A stretch of 64,000 nucleotides of DNA from JAHJDR01 sp964609965 (lineage in GTDB: Bacteria; UBA10199; JADGCS01): assembly GCA_964609965.1 (NCBI GenBank), contig CAZSTS010000001.1:301822-365821 (forward strand), read 5' to 3'. A program made the translations under genes and the position numbers. Below the pieces are notes generated by a model, which made no database searches, was not told the origin of the DNA, and saw nothing but the letters and a program-made list of their open reading frames with translations. Position 1 is the stretch's first letter. Each line of letters opens with the position of its first letter. Shown one piece after another: positions 52,650-60,680 of the stretch.

Positions 52650-54111
52650 TCCCTTCAGAATAGATTTTTGAAATATTTGATAAACAGTCCTGAGAAGAAT
52701 CGTGAATCAACGAAACAATCACCAGACCGTTAAAAGCTAGTTTTCTGCGCCTCTTAATAGCATCAGTGGTAATAAACAAATCGAGGTTCTCACTTATAAA
52801 TTTGGGCTCCATGGACAACTCATCAATCACTTTGAGGCCTCTTTTGCTCAACTCCACCTGTACACCATCTGTCAAAACCAAAACCCCTTTTTGAGGAACA
52901 CCCTCTCCCTCAGCAATCTTAGCAAGCGCTTTAAGCTGGCGGTATTCTCCATGTATGGGAATAAGATTTTTTGGCTTTAAAAGACCAATGACCTCTTTGA
53001 GTTCATCTACCATGGCATGACCTGATACATGAACAGGAGTATAACTATTGTCAGTAATGATTTCGACACCCAGCATGGAAAGCTGGTTCAACATATTAAG
53101 AATTCTACCTTCGTTACCCGGAATCATCCTAGAGCTCATCAGTAATGTATCGCCCTTTTGAATTCTTAGTGGCTTGAACATGTTTTTAGCTATTCTTCCC
53201 AAAACAGACCTAGGTTCTGCTTGCGAACCTGTCACTATCACTAAAATTTGATCATCTGGAAACTGTGTGATGTCTTCAACATCGTAAAGATCAATACCTG
53301 ATAAATCCAAGCGATCTAACGCAGCAGCTATTCTAAAATATTCTTTTGTACTACGACCAGTCAGCGCCACCTTGCGACCCGTTCTTTTGGCACACTCCAA
53401 AAGACTTTGTAAACGGTATGTATTTGATGAGAACAGACAAGTGATGAGACGTCCTTTAATCTTATCAAACACGTTATAAAGATTTTCTCTTACCTCTGCT
53501 TCCGAAGTGGTACACCCTGCTTGAAGTGAATTTGTAGAATCTAAAAGAAGCAGATCTAATCCTTCTTTTCCAATGGCCTTGAATTTTTTCAAATCAACGG
53601 CTTTATCTTCTGGTGCCTCATCGTCGATTTTAAAATCTGTGCAATGAAATGTCTTAAAACCATCGGCCTTTAAATAAAGCGCCACAACATCCATGATACT
53701 GTGATTAATAATAACAGGCTCAATGATGAGATCTTCTATCGTGATAATTTCATTGGGGCTTAAGTCATGAACAGGGATATCTTTTATCTGAAATTCTTCA
53801 CATTTTGATTGAATAACACCCCGCGCAAAAGGTGTAGCGTAAATGGGAAGAGGATATTTTTTTAGCAAATAAGGTAGCGCGCCCACATGATCTTCGTGTC
53901 CATGTGTGATAAGAACAGCACTGAGCTTGTCGCGAACAGATTCTAAGACATCAAAATTGGGAATCATGATACTCACACCTGGTTGAGTATCGTCTACAAA
54001 ACCAGCACCACAATCTACTAAAACCGCTGTTTGGCTAGTCTCATACAGCATACAGTTCAAAGCACCAGTCCGTCCCAAACCTCCTAATGGTGTTATTTTT
54101 ATCTTATTCAT
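52615..54111 (-). CDS. rnj: Ribonuclease J, frameshifted near the 3' end
   Basis: The protein (498 residues from the ATG at 54111; a TTG two codons earlier is possible) has the metallo-beta-lactamase core ITHGHEDHVGALPYLL (H70-x-H72-x-D74-H75). It also has the beta-CASP motifs LLDSTNSLQAG and PVHVSGHAMVDELKE, then IPIHGEYRQL. RNase J is a 5'-3' exo- and endoribonuclease in mRNA and rRNA processing. After SEGIF the frame diverges (WRKRREKGY) and stops at 52615, while homology continues in another frame to 52461. The cause is one extra T in a run of six, either a real truncation removing the C-terminal domain, slippage, or a sequence error. Confidence 0.93.
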   Translation of the reverse strand: MNKIKITPLGGLGRTGALNCMLYETSQTAVLVDCGAGFVDDTQPGVSIMIPNFDVLESVRDKLSAVLITHGHEDHVGALPYLLKKYPLPIYATPFARGVIQSKCEEFQIKDIPVHDLSPNEIITIEDLIIEPVIINHSIMDVVALYLKADGFKTFHCTDFKIDDEAPEDKAVDLKKFKAIGKEGLDLLLLDSTNSLQAGCTTSEAEVRENLYNVFDKIKGRLITCLFSSNTYRLQSLLECAKRTGRKVALTGRSTKEYFRIAAALDRLDLSGIDLYDVEDITQFPDDQILVIVTGSQAEPRSVLGRIAKNMFKPLRIQKGDTLLMSSRMIPGNEGRILNMLNQLSMLGVEIITDNSYTPVHVSGHAMVDELKEVIGLLKPKNLIPIHGEYRQLKALAKIAEGEGVPQKGVLVLTDGVQVELSKRGLKVIDELSMEPKFISENLDLFITTDAIKRRRKLAFNGLVIVSLIHDSSQDCLSNISKIYSEGIFWRKRREKGY

Positions 54112-54189
54112 AAGCAACTTTTCTCTGTCCAGTTCCTATATTAATACCAAGCGTCATCAGTCCTGAATTTCTGTGTTTTTCACCTCTTT

Positions 54190-54261
54190 CTAGCAACCAG
54201 AGACTAGTGACTAGAGACCAAATAAGTTGTTGATTTTCTTTAAACTATACGACTATAGAAT
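54190..54261. repeat. Heptamer-type intergenic repeat
   Basis: CTAGCAACCAGAGACTAGTG and ACTAGAGACCA (54190-54220) repeat GAGACTA/GTGACTA with a 7-bp step. ACTATACGACTATAGAAT at 54244-54261 is a second, shorter run. The gap has no other visible content apart from the upstream region of the barrel protein. Confidence 0.5.
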
Positions 54262-54276
54262 GAGCAATTAAATCGA

Positions 54277-56103
54277 ATGAAATCATCATTAAAAATCCTA
54301 GCAGCCGTGTTTATCATCCTTATTGGATTTGCTTCAGAAGTACAAGCAATAGAGTTTTCAGCCCATGGCTATTACCGGTTACGTTTTGAATACACCCATG
54401 ACCTAGACTTACAAAGGCCCAATGCAGGGATTGTCCCCGGCGATCTTGATGATGCTTCAAATGATCGTTTTGGCACTATCGCCTTTGCGCAACAGCGTTT
54501 TCGATTAAATCCAAAAATAAAAATTAACGACAATATTTCAATTTATGGACAGATTGATTTCCTAGATAACCTTCTCTTTGGCCAATCCGATGTCACAACG
54601 CTTCACATATACAACCCTATTGTGGGAACTGTAGACATGAGTGCAGCCAATGGTCCTTATGGAGTCATTGGTCCGATCGGCGGTGATGTTTTAGGCTCGG
54701 GGGGTGGTAATGTTAATGTCCGACGAATCTGGGTCGACATTCTCACCGCAGGAGGTTTGTTTAGAATCGGCCGTCAACCTTCACACTTTGGTTTAGGTAT
54801 ATTTAATAACGATGGTGATGGTCTCGAAGGTGATTTTGGCGATACCTACGATCGCATCATGTACTTGGCGGGCATTAATTTTAACAATGGTAGTCGACTA
54901 AATTTTGGTGTGACTTATGACTTTGCTTATGAAGCCACAACCGATCCATCATTAAGCGGTCTCACCTCAAACGTTTCCTCAAATTGGAATGATGTGATGC
55001 AAGGTGGTGTGATATTATTATTCACTTCTGACCATGTCGAACTCGGTGTTTTTGGTGGGGTAAGATTTAGAGATGGCAATGAAGGTGATTACACAACGAC
55101 AGCTGGTTATGTCGACAACTGTGCCGATGACGGTCGCCCCGATGAATTTGTCTGCGCAGACCCAACAGACACCACAGACCCTGCGTATGATTATGACAAC
55201 GATGGAAGCATTAGCGATCTGATTGACCTCCCTGCAGGTATTGATGGTAATACTCTCGTTTACATGGCAGATGTCTATGGTAAATTTCACTTTGCCCGAA
55301 ATTACACTTTAGCTTTTGAGGCCGTCTACATGGGTGGAAAGATCGCGCCAGGCATTGCTATCGATGCCATTGCGCTCGACGCCACCACACAAGCCGCTAT
55401 CACAAATCCCCTTACCTCTCCAATTGAATTGCCTTTGACTGGTACGCAAAATGATCTCATGGTTATTATGGCAGCCATGGAATTTGATGCGGTCTGGCAA
55501 TTTGGCGGCGAATTTCATCTTCAGGCAGGTTACGCTGGTGGCGATCAAAATCCCCTATCACAAACAATCACACAACTGGGTTTTAGACCAGACTATGACA
55601 TTGGTTTGATTTTATTTGATCAACCCATTGGCACATCACCTGCACTTGTGATTGGCGGCGTAACAGAACTTGGTCGTGTTCCCATGGCACCCAACTATCT
55701 CAACAATGCTATTTACGGAACATTGGAGTACAAACACGAGATCGACATCTCAAGCGGTGTTCCTTGGGCCACTGATTTCAAGATTGGCATCAAGGGTATC
55801 ACAGCTTATGCTCCCAAAAATAATTTGGATCTTAATCTCGCTCAAATCACAGGAGCAGCCACCCTTCCCCACATTGTAAATGCAAGCAAATGGTATGGTT
55901 TTGAAGTTGATGCCAGTATAGAAGCCACGTTTTTTGATGCCCTTAAATGGAAGACCGTGCTTGGTTTCTTTTACCCTGGCCCTCTATTCGATATAAAAGA
56001 TGACAATGCAACAGCCAACAGCACAGGTATTGTCGATACCATTCTTTTTGACAAGGCAGAGATCGCCCTTGCTGCTAAGACTACGTTGTATATAGAGTTT
56101 TAA
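54277..56103 (+). CDS. Porin-like outer-membrane beta-barrel protein
   Basis: The 608-residue protein has a signal peptide (ILAAVFIILIGFASEVQA). Alternating amphipathic strands begin at FSAHGYYRLRFEYTHDLDL, and the final residue is Phe (TTLYIEF), the BAM-recognition signature. One surface loop near residue 285-310 is Asp- and Cys-rich (YVDNCADDGRPDEFVCADPT). The size suggests 16-18 strands or more. It is best described as a porin or alginate-export-like barrel of unknown substrate. A fragment matching its last 14 residues lies 2.1 kb downstream at 58222-58266. Confidence 0.78.
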   Translation: MKSSLKILAAVFIILIGFASEVQAIEFSAHGYYRLRFEYTHDLDLQRPNAGIVPGDLDDASNDRFGTIAFAQQRFRLNPKIKINDNISIYGQIDFLDNLLFGQSDVTTLHIYNPIVGTVDMSAANGPYGVIGPIGGDVLGSGGGNVNVRRIWVDILTAGGLFRIGRQPSHFGLGIFNNDGDGLEGDFGDTYDRIMYLAGINFNNGSRLNFGVTYDFAYEATTDPSLSGLTSNVSSNWNDVMQGGVILLFTSDHVELGVFGGVRFRDGNEGDYTTTAGYVDNCADDGRPDEFVCADPTDTTDPAYDYDNDGSISDLIDLPAGIDGNTLVYMADVYGKFHFARNYTLAFEAVYMGGKIAPGIAIDAIALDATTQAAITNPLTSPIELPLTGTQNDLMVIMAAMEFDAVWQFGGEFHLQAGYAGGDQNPLSQTITQLGFRPDYDIGLILFDQPIGTSPALVIGGVTELGRVPMAPNYLNNAIYGTLEYKHEIDISSGVPWATDFKIGIKGITAYAPKNNLDLNLAQITGAATLPHIVNASKWYGFEVDASIEATFFDALKWKTVLGFFYPGPLFDIKDDNATANSTGIVDTILFDKAEIALAAKTTLYIEF

Positions 56104-56117
56104 TGTTTCTTGTTTAT

Positions 56118-58040
56118 CTAGGACCCACCACGTGGGTTATAACTTCTTATTGGAACTTTTGTGATTGTCATTGTTGCAGTATTTGACCAAACAGTTCCAT
56201 CAAATACTTTATAGTTAATTATATAAATTCCATCTTGATCCATTTGAATTCTTGTAGCTGCTGCTGCAGAGTACCCCGAATTAGTAAGTGAAGCACTACT
56301 TCCTATTGGCTTATATATTAGTTGATAATGATACTTTGTTAAAGGATCACCATCACGATCAGATGCATCAACAGGAATAATGAGACTTGGTTCATATGTA
56401 GTATTGCTAATACTATGGGCAATAGGAGGAGAATTACGTGACGAAGTCCCACCACCACCATCATCAGTACCAGCATCATCACCACTAGCAACACCACCAC
56501 CAGCATCATCATCGCCATCATCATCATCATCATCACCATCATAACCACCACTAACAACACCACTACCAGCATCAAAATCATTTAATATTACATAAACAAT
56601 ACCTTTACTACGATCTGTTGAACTAGATTGATTATACCCGCGAGAGCTAATGATAATATCTGTAGTTCCGTCACCATTGACATCTCCAGCACTTGATACT
56701 GAATCACCGGCTTCATCTTGCTCGTTTATCCCAGAAAAGATATAATCTGCATTTGCAAGTGAAGTTGTTCTTGCAACAAGTGACTTCGCTAAAAATAAAT
56801 ATGCCTTGCCCACATTAAGTGAAGTACCATCAGCAAAATTAGCATCCCCAATGAGAATGTCACTCAGACCATCACCATCAATATCACCAATATTTGCTAC
56901 AGAGACATCAAGAGGGCTACCAGAAACTTCTGCCTCAAAAATATAATCTGCACTGGAAACTGAGGTTGTCCCATAACTCATTGATCCAGCAAGAAAGAGA
57001 TAAGCATTTGCATCTGAAAAAATGAGAATATCGTCTTTACCATCTCCGTCAACATCTCCTACTGAAGAGATTTCACTACCAACACCTTGGATAGCAGAAT
57101 CACCCGTAAACATATATTGAGCGCTAGTAACTGATGAAGTCCCTAGACTCAAAGAGCTATTTAAAATAATATAGGCTTTTCCAGCTCCAGTAGCAACATC
57201 ATCACAAGCGTTTATTCCAATAAGAATATCATTGAGACCATCTCCATCTACATCTCCTGCACTGGCAACTTTGGCACTTCCACGAGAGGTTACAACTGGC
57301 TCGGCATTAATAATATAATCTGCGCTTGTTAGAGGTTGTGTTCCACTCGTCAATGATTTGCCTAATATTATATATGACGTTCCATTATAGGCTGTTCCTC
57401 TACTGATATAATTATTAGCTGAAATGAGCACGTCATCTAAACCATCACTATCTATATCACCTGCTCCACCTATAGAAATTCCAGCCAGTTCACCACCTTG
57501 TCCAGTGAGAGAAAAATCAGCCGTTGCAACAGATACTGTCCCTGGAACAAGTGAGCCTGCCAAAAATATGTATACTTTACCCGCATAACTATCTGCTTCA
57601 TCGTTTCCTGTTGCTGCGATCATTATATCACTAAGACCATCGCCATCAACATCACCTGCACTGGCAACGATGCTTCCAGCCGAATCACCTGCACTTTCAC
57701 CAGTAAAAATATAATCTGCATCTGCAAGTGAGCTAATTCCAGTCAACGTTTTCCCTAAAATTAAATAAACCTTTCCAGCCCCAGTACCAGAATCGTCATT
57801 TTCCTCTGCTGCAATTAAGATATCGCCCAAACCATCACCATCAACATCGCCTGCATAGGCAATCGATTCTCCAGCATAGTCACGTTCATTTTCTCCCAAA
57901 AATGAATAATCAGCTATTATATTAAGAGAAGTACCTGGGTTAATAGAATCAGATAATACTGCATTTGCCGGTGAGATATATATTGAAATAGTAAAAACAA
58001 TTGATAATAGGATTGTGGTAACTTTGGAAATTTTATTCAT
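56118..58040 (-). CDS. Secreted FG-GAP (integrin-alpha-like) repeat protein
   Basis: The 640-residue protein has a signal peptide (ILLSIVFTISIYISPANA). Seven FG-GAP repeats follow, each with a calcium loop such as AGDVDGDGLGDILIAA, VASAGDVDGDGLSDIMI or SVGDVDGDGKDDILIF, consistent with a seven-bladed propeller (about 30-480). A Gly/Asp-only linker (DDDDDDGDDDAGG) follows, encoded by an ATC/ACC microsatellite at 56448-56550. A C-terminal Ig-like/cadherin-like domain comes last (SPPIAHSISN, VDASDRDGDPLTKY, IINYKVFDGTVWS). It is probably a calcium-stabilised surface adhesin. It converges on the barrel gene with 14 bp between them. Confidence 0.85.
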   Translation of the reverse strand: MNKISKVTTILLSIVFTISIYISPANAVLSDSINPGTSLNIIADYSFLGENERDYAGESIAYAGDVDGDGLGDILIAAEENDDSGTGAGKVYLILGKTLTGISSLADADYIFTGESAGDSAGSIVASAGDVDGDGLSDIMIAATGNDEADSYAGKVYIFLAGSLVPGTVSVATADFSLTGQGGELAGISIGGAGDIDSDGLDDVLISANNYISRGTAYNGTSYIILGKSLTSGTQPLTSADYIINAEPVVTSRGSAKVASAGDVDGDGLNDILIGINACDDVATGAGKAYIILNSSLSLGTSSVTSAQYMFTGDSAIQGVGSEISSVGDVDGDGKDDILIFSDANAYLFLAGSMSYGTTSVSSADYIFEAEVSGSPLDVSVANIGDIDGDGLSDILIGDANFADGTSLNVGKAYLFLAKSLVARTTSLANADYIFSGINEQDEAGDSVSSAGDVNGDGTTDIIISSRGYNQSSSTDRSKGIVYVILNDFDAGSGVVSGGYDGDDDDDDGDDDAGGGVASGDDAGTDDGGGGTSSRNSPPIAHSISNTTYEPSLIIPVDASDRDGDPLTKYHYQLIYKPIGSSASLTNSGYSAAAATRIQMDQDGIYIINYKVFDGTVWSNTATMTITKVPIRSYNPRGGS

Positions 58041-58221
58041 TGATTCCTCCTTTTATCGATCCTTTTAAAGTAGCAATAAATGTGCCATTTCCTTGATATA
58101 ATTAAATTAATAATAATAGATGATTAGCTGTGGCAGTTCGGACTATTAGTTAAAAAATGACCTCTCTTTTGAGAATACATCTTCTTAATAGTCATTATTT
58201 TGACATGTTGTTTGAGAATTT

Positions 58222-58266
58222 GATCTTGCCTTAGCTGCTAAAACAACATTGTATATTGAGTTCTAA
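58222..58266 (+). pseudogene. Remnant of a second outer-membrane barrel gene
   Basis: The 45 bp read DLALAAKTTLYIEF and stop, against EIALAAKTTLYIEF at the end of the barrel gene (56059-56103). Ten of 45 bases differ, mostly silently, so the copy descends from a diverged, once functional gene. Only the tail remains; upstream sequence to 58041 shows weak similarity at best. Confidence 0.6.
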
Positions 58267-58271
58267 TAGAT

Positions 58272-58622
58272 TTAATTCCTAGGTGCATTTGCACAAAGAC
58301 CATTTTTGCATTTAGGATTACAAATCCAAGCCCCACACATAGCCCTATACCCACACCCTAATGCATCTGATTTTTTGTCGATGATTCGAAGCGCAGCATC
58401 AGTTGTTTTATTTGTTATCCCACCACAAGGTTCAACAATATACCCTGCTGGATAACAAACACAGTCTGCATCTGTTTTGCACTCATCGCTGCCAGCTAAA
58501 AGAACCTTGCCAAATTCTTTATCAAGCACATCACACTGCTTTTTCTTTTTTGCCTCTGCGCTTTCACAGCTAATAAAGAATAATGACAGACAAACGATAA
58601 ATAGTAACACATGTATTTTCAT
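58272..58622 (-). CDS. Small Cys-rich lipoprotein
   Basis: The 116-residue protein has a lipoprotein signal (LLFIVCLSLFFISC, lipobox ending at Cys19). A mature domain with ten further Cys residues follows (CDVLDKEF, DECKTDADCVCYP, GCGYRAMCGAWICNPKCKNGLC). The pairing pattern suggests a disulfide-stabilised surface or periplasmic module. The stretch ECKTDADCVCY resembles small Cys-rich repeats in myxobacterial surface proteins, but no function can be stated. It lies alone on the minus strand between the FG-GAP and HEAT/TPR genes. Confidence 0.75.
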   Translation of the reverse strand: MKIHVLLFIVCLSLFFISCESAEAKKKKQCDVLDKEFGKVLLAGSDECKTDADCVCYPAGYIVEPCGGITNKTTDAALRIIDKKSDALGCGYRAMCGAWICNPKCKNGLCANAPRN

Positions 58623-58767
58623 ATTTTCCCCTTCTGAATAGACACTCCTATTAAGCCCAAACCTTCTTACAAAGTCATGATCTATATATACCTAATATAT
58701 ATGACAAACAAGAACAGAGTCTAGATGCTAAGTTCATATTATAATTAATGTTTCTACGTCACCATCT

Positions 58768-58787
58768 CCGTGTCCTCAAGGACACGG
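58768..58787. repeat. GTGTCC hairpin, left of the HEAT/TPR gene
   Basis: CCGTGTCC and GGACACGG with a TCAA loop form a perfect 8-bp stem followed by TTTTATTATAA. An almost identical element lies at 60519-60540 after the gene. The rest of the 252-bp gap contains a candidate -10 box TATAAT at 58837-58842 and a GGAGA ribosome-binding site. Confidence 0.55.
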
Positions 58788-58874
58788 TTTTATTATAAGC
58801 CACGCACTACTCATTATTATTATGACGATAATATCTTATAATAGAGTAGCAATAATATTTTATAGGAGAAGACA

Positions 58875-60464
58875 ATGGGCAATACAGGAACTAGAACTCA
58901 TTTTACCATCAATGAACAAAAATTCATCATGCAACAGACCGAAGATGGTGATTACGGTATTTATGATAGTGATTGCAATCAATGCACAGAATTTGAAAGT
59001 ACAAATAGGCCTGGTTATCCTATCATTGATTCAGAAAAAGGCACAGCCCTTATTGATATTGGTGACGGGTATATTGAGTTTCAACCTCAAATAACTGATC
59101 AAGATGCACCAACAACATGTAACACATTAAGCATGAAACGTTTTGGTACAGCAGAAGAAATCCGTTCAGCCCTACTCGATGTTGCAGATAGTGATCCTAG
59201 TGCCCGTAGTCGATTGAGAGCTGCCTATGAACTCTATCAAAATGAAGCTTCTAAAGAACTAGCCATCCCTGAACTATTAGATTTAGCTCAAACAAGCCCT
59301 GATTGGCGCGTAAGATTAGATGCATCAAAAATTTTACTTAGAGAGGATCAAGAACTAAGAGATGCTGGTCTATCAGCTTTACAAACTATTGCCAGATCTC
59401 CAGAGGCCCAGGATGTAGCCCTTGATGCTGCTAAGGCTCATTCATTTTGGAGCCCTTCTTTTGAAACAAGCATTCCTAATTTTGTCTTTATTGCACAATC
59501 TAGTGATTTTAGTGGAAAGACCCGACTAGAAGCAGCTTTTTTTCTAGAAAGCGGTCTTTCTTATCGAAGCTATGGTCTAAACGAAACAACTCCTGAAGCT
59601 ATGAAAGCAATCGTCGTTGCAGCATATGCCTCAATAGCGCAAACAGAAAAACTTGAACCTAAGTACCTTCTTAAGGCTGCAAAGAAGTACAAAGAATTTT
59701 CAGAGGATGATACTGTTGCCCTAGAAACGTATGAAAGAATTTGGGATCAATACAAAGAAGAACCAGACTTTTTATATGTGTGCATACGTGCAGCCCAAGG
59801 CATGGCCGAGCTCGGTAAACCCGAGGAAGGTATTGCTGCACTGAATACACTTCGTTCTAGCGAAGACTTGCCTGCAAGAGATCGTTACTCATTGGCTCGC
59901 TCACTAATCATTACCGGAGATACAACGTCAGCTGCAGATGAATACAAGAAAATATATGAAACAGAAGAACATATTGGCACTCGCGTTTCAGCCTTATTAC
60001 AATGGGCAGAAATCGATGTCACCTTTGATGTAAACTCAAAATTATTAGGCTTATTAGCACTACCTGAACTCAGTGTTGCTGATAATCTCTCTATTGCATC
60101 AGGATTAATGCAAACTGGAAATGATGCGGTGGCTAATGGAGTTTATTTAACTCTCTTGGAATTACCTGACCTCACTGTTAACGATAGATTCTCTATTGCA
60201 TCAGGATTAGCCAAAACTAATGAGACTGAAAAAGCTATCGAAGTCTATTCAAGTATTGTTGATTCAGGCCCTACAATAAAATATAGATTTAAGGCTATTC
60301 GGGCTCTTTTGGAGATTGATCCTTCAAAAGCATTCAAAGCATTTGATGTCTTTGTAACCCATCATCCACGTTATCAGCTCATCGCAGATGGCATTAATCA
60401 GTTGCAAGACCCTGTTGCTAAAGAAATTACACTGAACGCTTTTCTTGAGAGATATTCTCAATAA
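58875..60464 (+). CDS. HEAT/TPR-like helical repeat protein
   Basis: The 529-residue protein lacks a signal peptide or membrane helix. It opens with a beta-rich region of about 90 residues containing two Cys (DSDCNQCTEFES). It continues as alpha-helical repeats: HEAT-like around 95-200 (ARSRLRAAYELYQNEASKELAIPELL and DWRVRLDASKILL, each in part), then TPR-like (DLPARDRYSLARSLIITGDTTSAADEYKKI and NDRFSIASGLAKTNETEKAIEVYSSIV). The role is probably scaffolding. A canonical GGAGA site supports the ATG. The gene is bracketed by two copies of the GTGTCC hairpin, and its neighbours are exported proteins although it appears cytoplasmic. Confidence 0.75.
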   Translation: MGNTGTRTHFTINEQKFIMQQTEDGDYGIYDSDCNQCTEFESTNRPGYPIIDSEKGTALIDIGDGYIEFQPQITDQDAPTTCNTLSMKRFGTAEEIRSALLDVADSDPSARSRLRAAYELYQNEASKELAIPELLDLAQTSPDWRVRLDASKILLREDQELRDAGLSALQTIARSPEAQDVALDAAKAHSFWSPSFETSIPNFVFIAQSSDFSGKTRLEAAFFLESGLSYRSYGLNETTPEAMKAIVVAAYASIAQTEKLEPKYLLKAAKKYKEFSEDDTVALETYERIWDQYKEEPDFLYVCIRAAQGMAELGKPEEGIAALNTLRSSEDLPARDRYSLARSLIITGDTTSAADEYKKIYETEEHIGTRVSALLQWAEIDVTFDVNSKLLGLLALPELSVADNLSIASGLMQTGNDAVANGVYLTLLELPDLTVNDRFSIASGLAKTNETEKAIEVYSSIVDSGPTIKYRFKAIRALLEIDPSKAFKAFDVFVTHHPRYQLIADGINQLQDPVAKEITLNAFLERYSQ

Positions 60465-60518
60465 AGCATTATTTTCAAACTAACTGTTTATTTTACTTAT
60501 GTTATTTCTGTCGTTATT

Positions 60519-60540
60519 TTCGTGTCCCTTAGGACACGAA
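60519..60540 (+). terminator. GTGTCC hairpin after the HEAT/TPR gene
   Basis: TTCGTGTCC and GGACACGAA with a CTTA loop form a perfect 9-bp stem 54 bp after the stop, followed by TTTATAATAA. It may serve as the terminator. The similarity to 58768-58787, where no plus-strand gene ends, argues that it is a repeat first and a terminator only by position. Confidence 0.45.
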
Positions 60541-60680
60541 TTTATAATAAAAACAGCTCGCTTACCTCTTATTTTGCGTTATAATGTGAGTTAATGTATT
60601 TTATATATATATGACTGATTTTGTCATGTTCATGATAACAAGATATTTTACAACTTATACTAATTTGGAAAAGGACAGTT

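Noticed and set aside
58768..58787. Terminator for an upstream plus-strand gene
   Set aside because: No plus-strand gene ends upstream, apart from a 45-bp remnant. The element matches the one at 60519 and is better described as a repeat.
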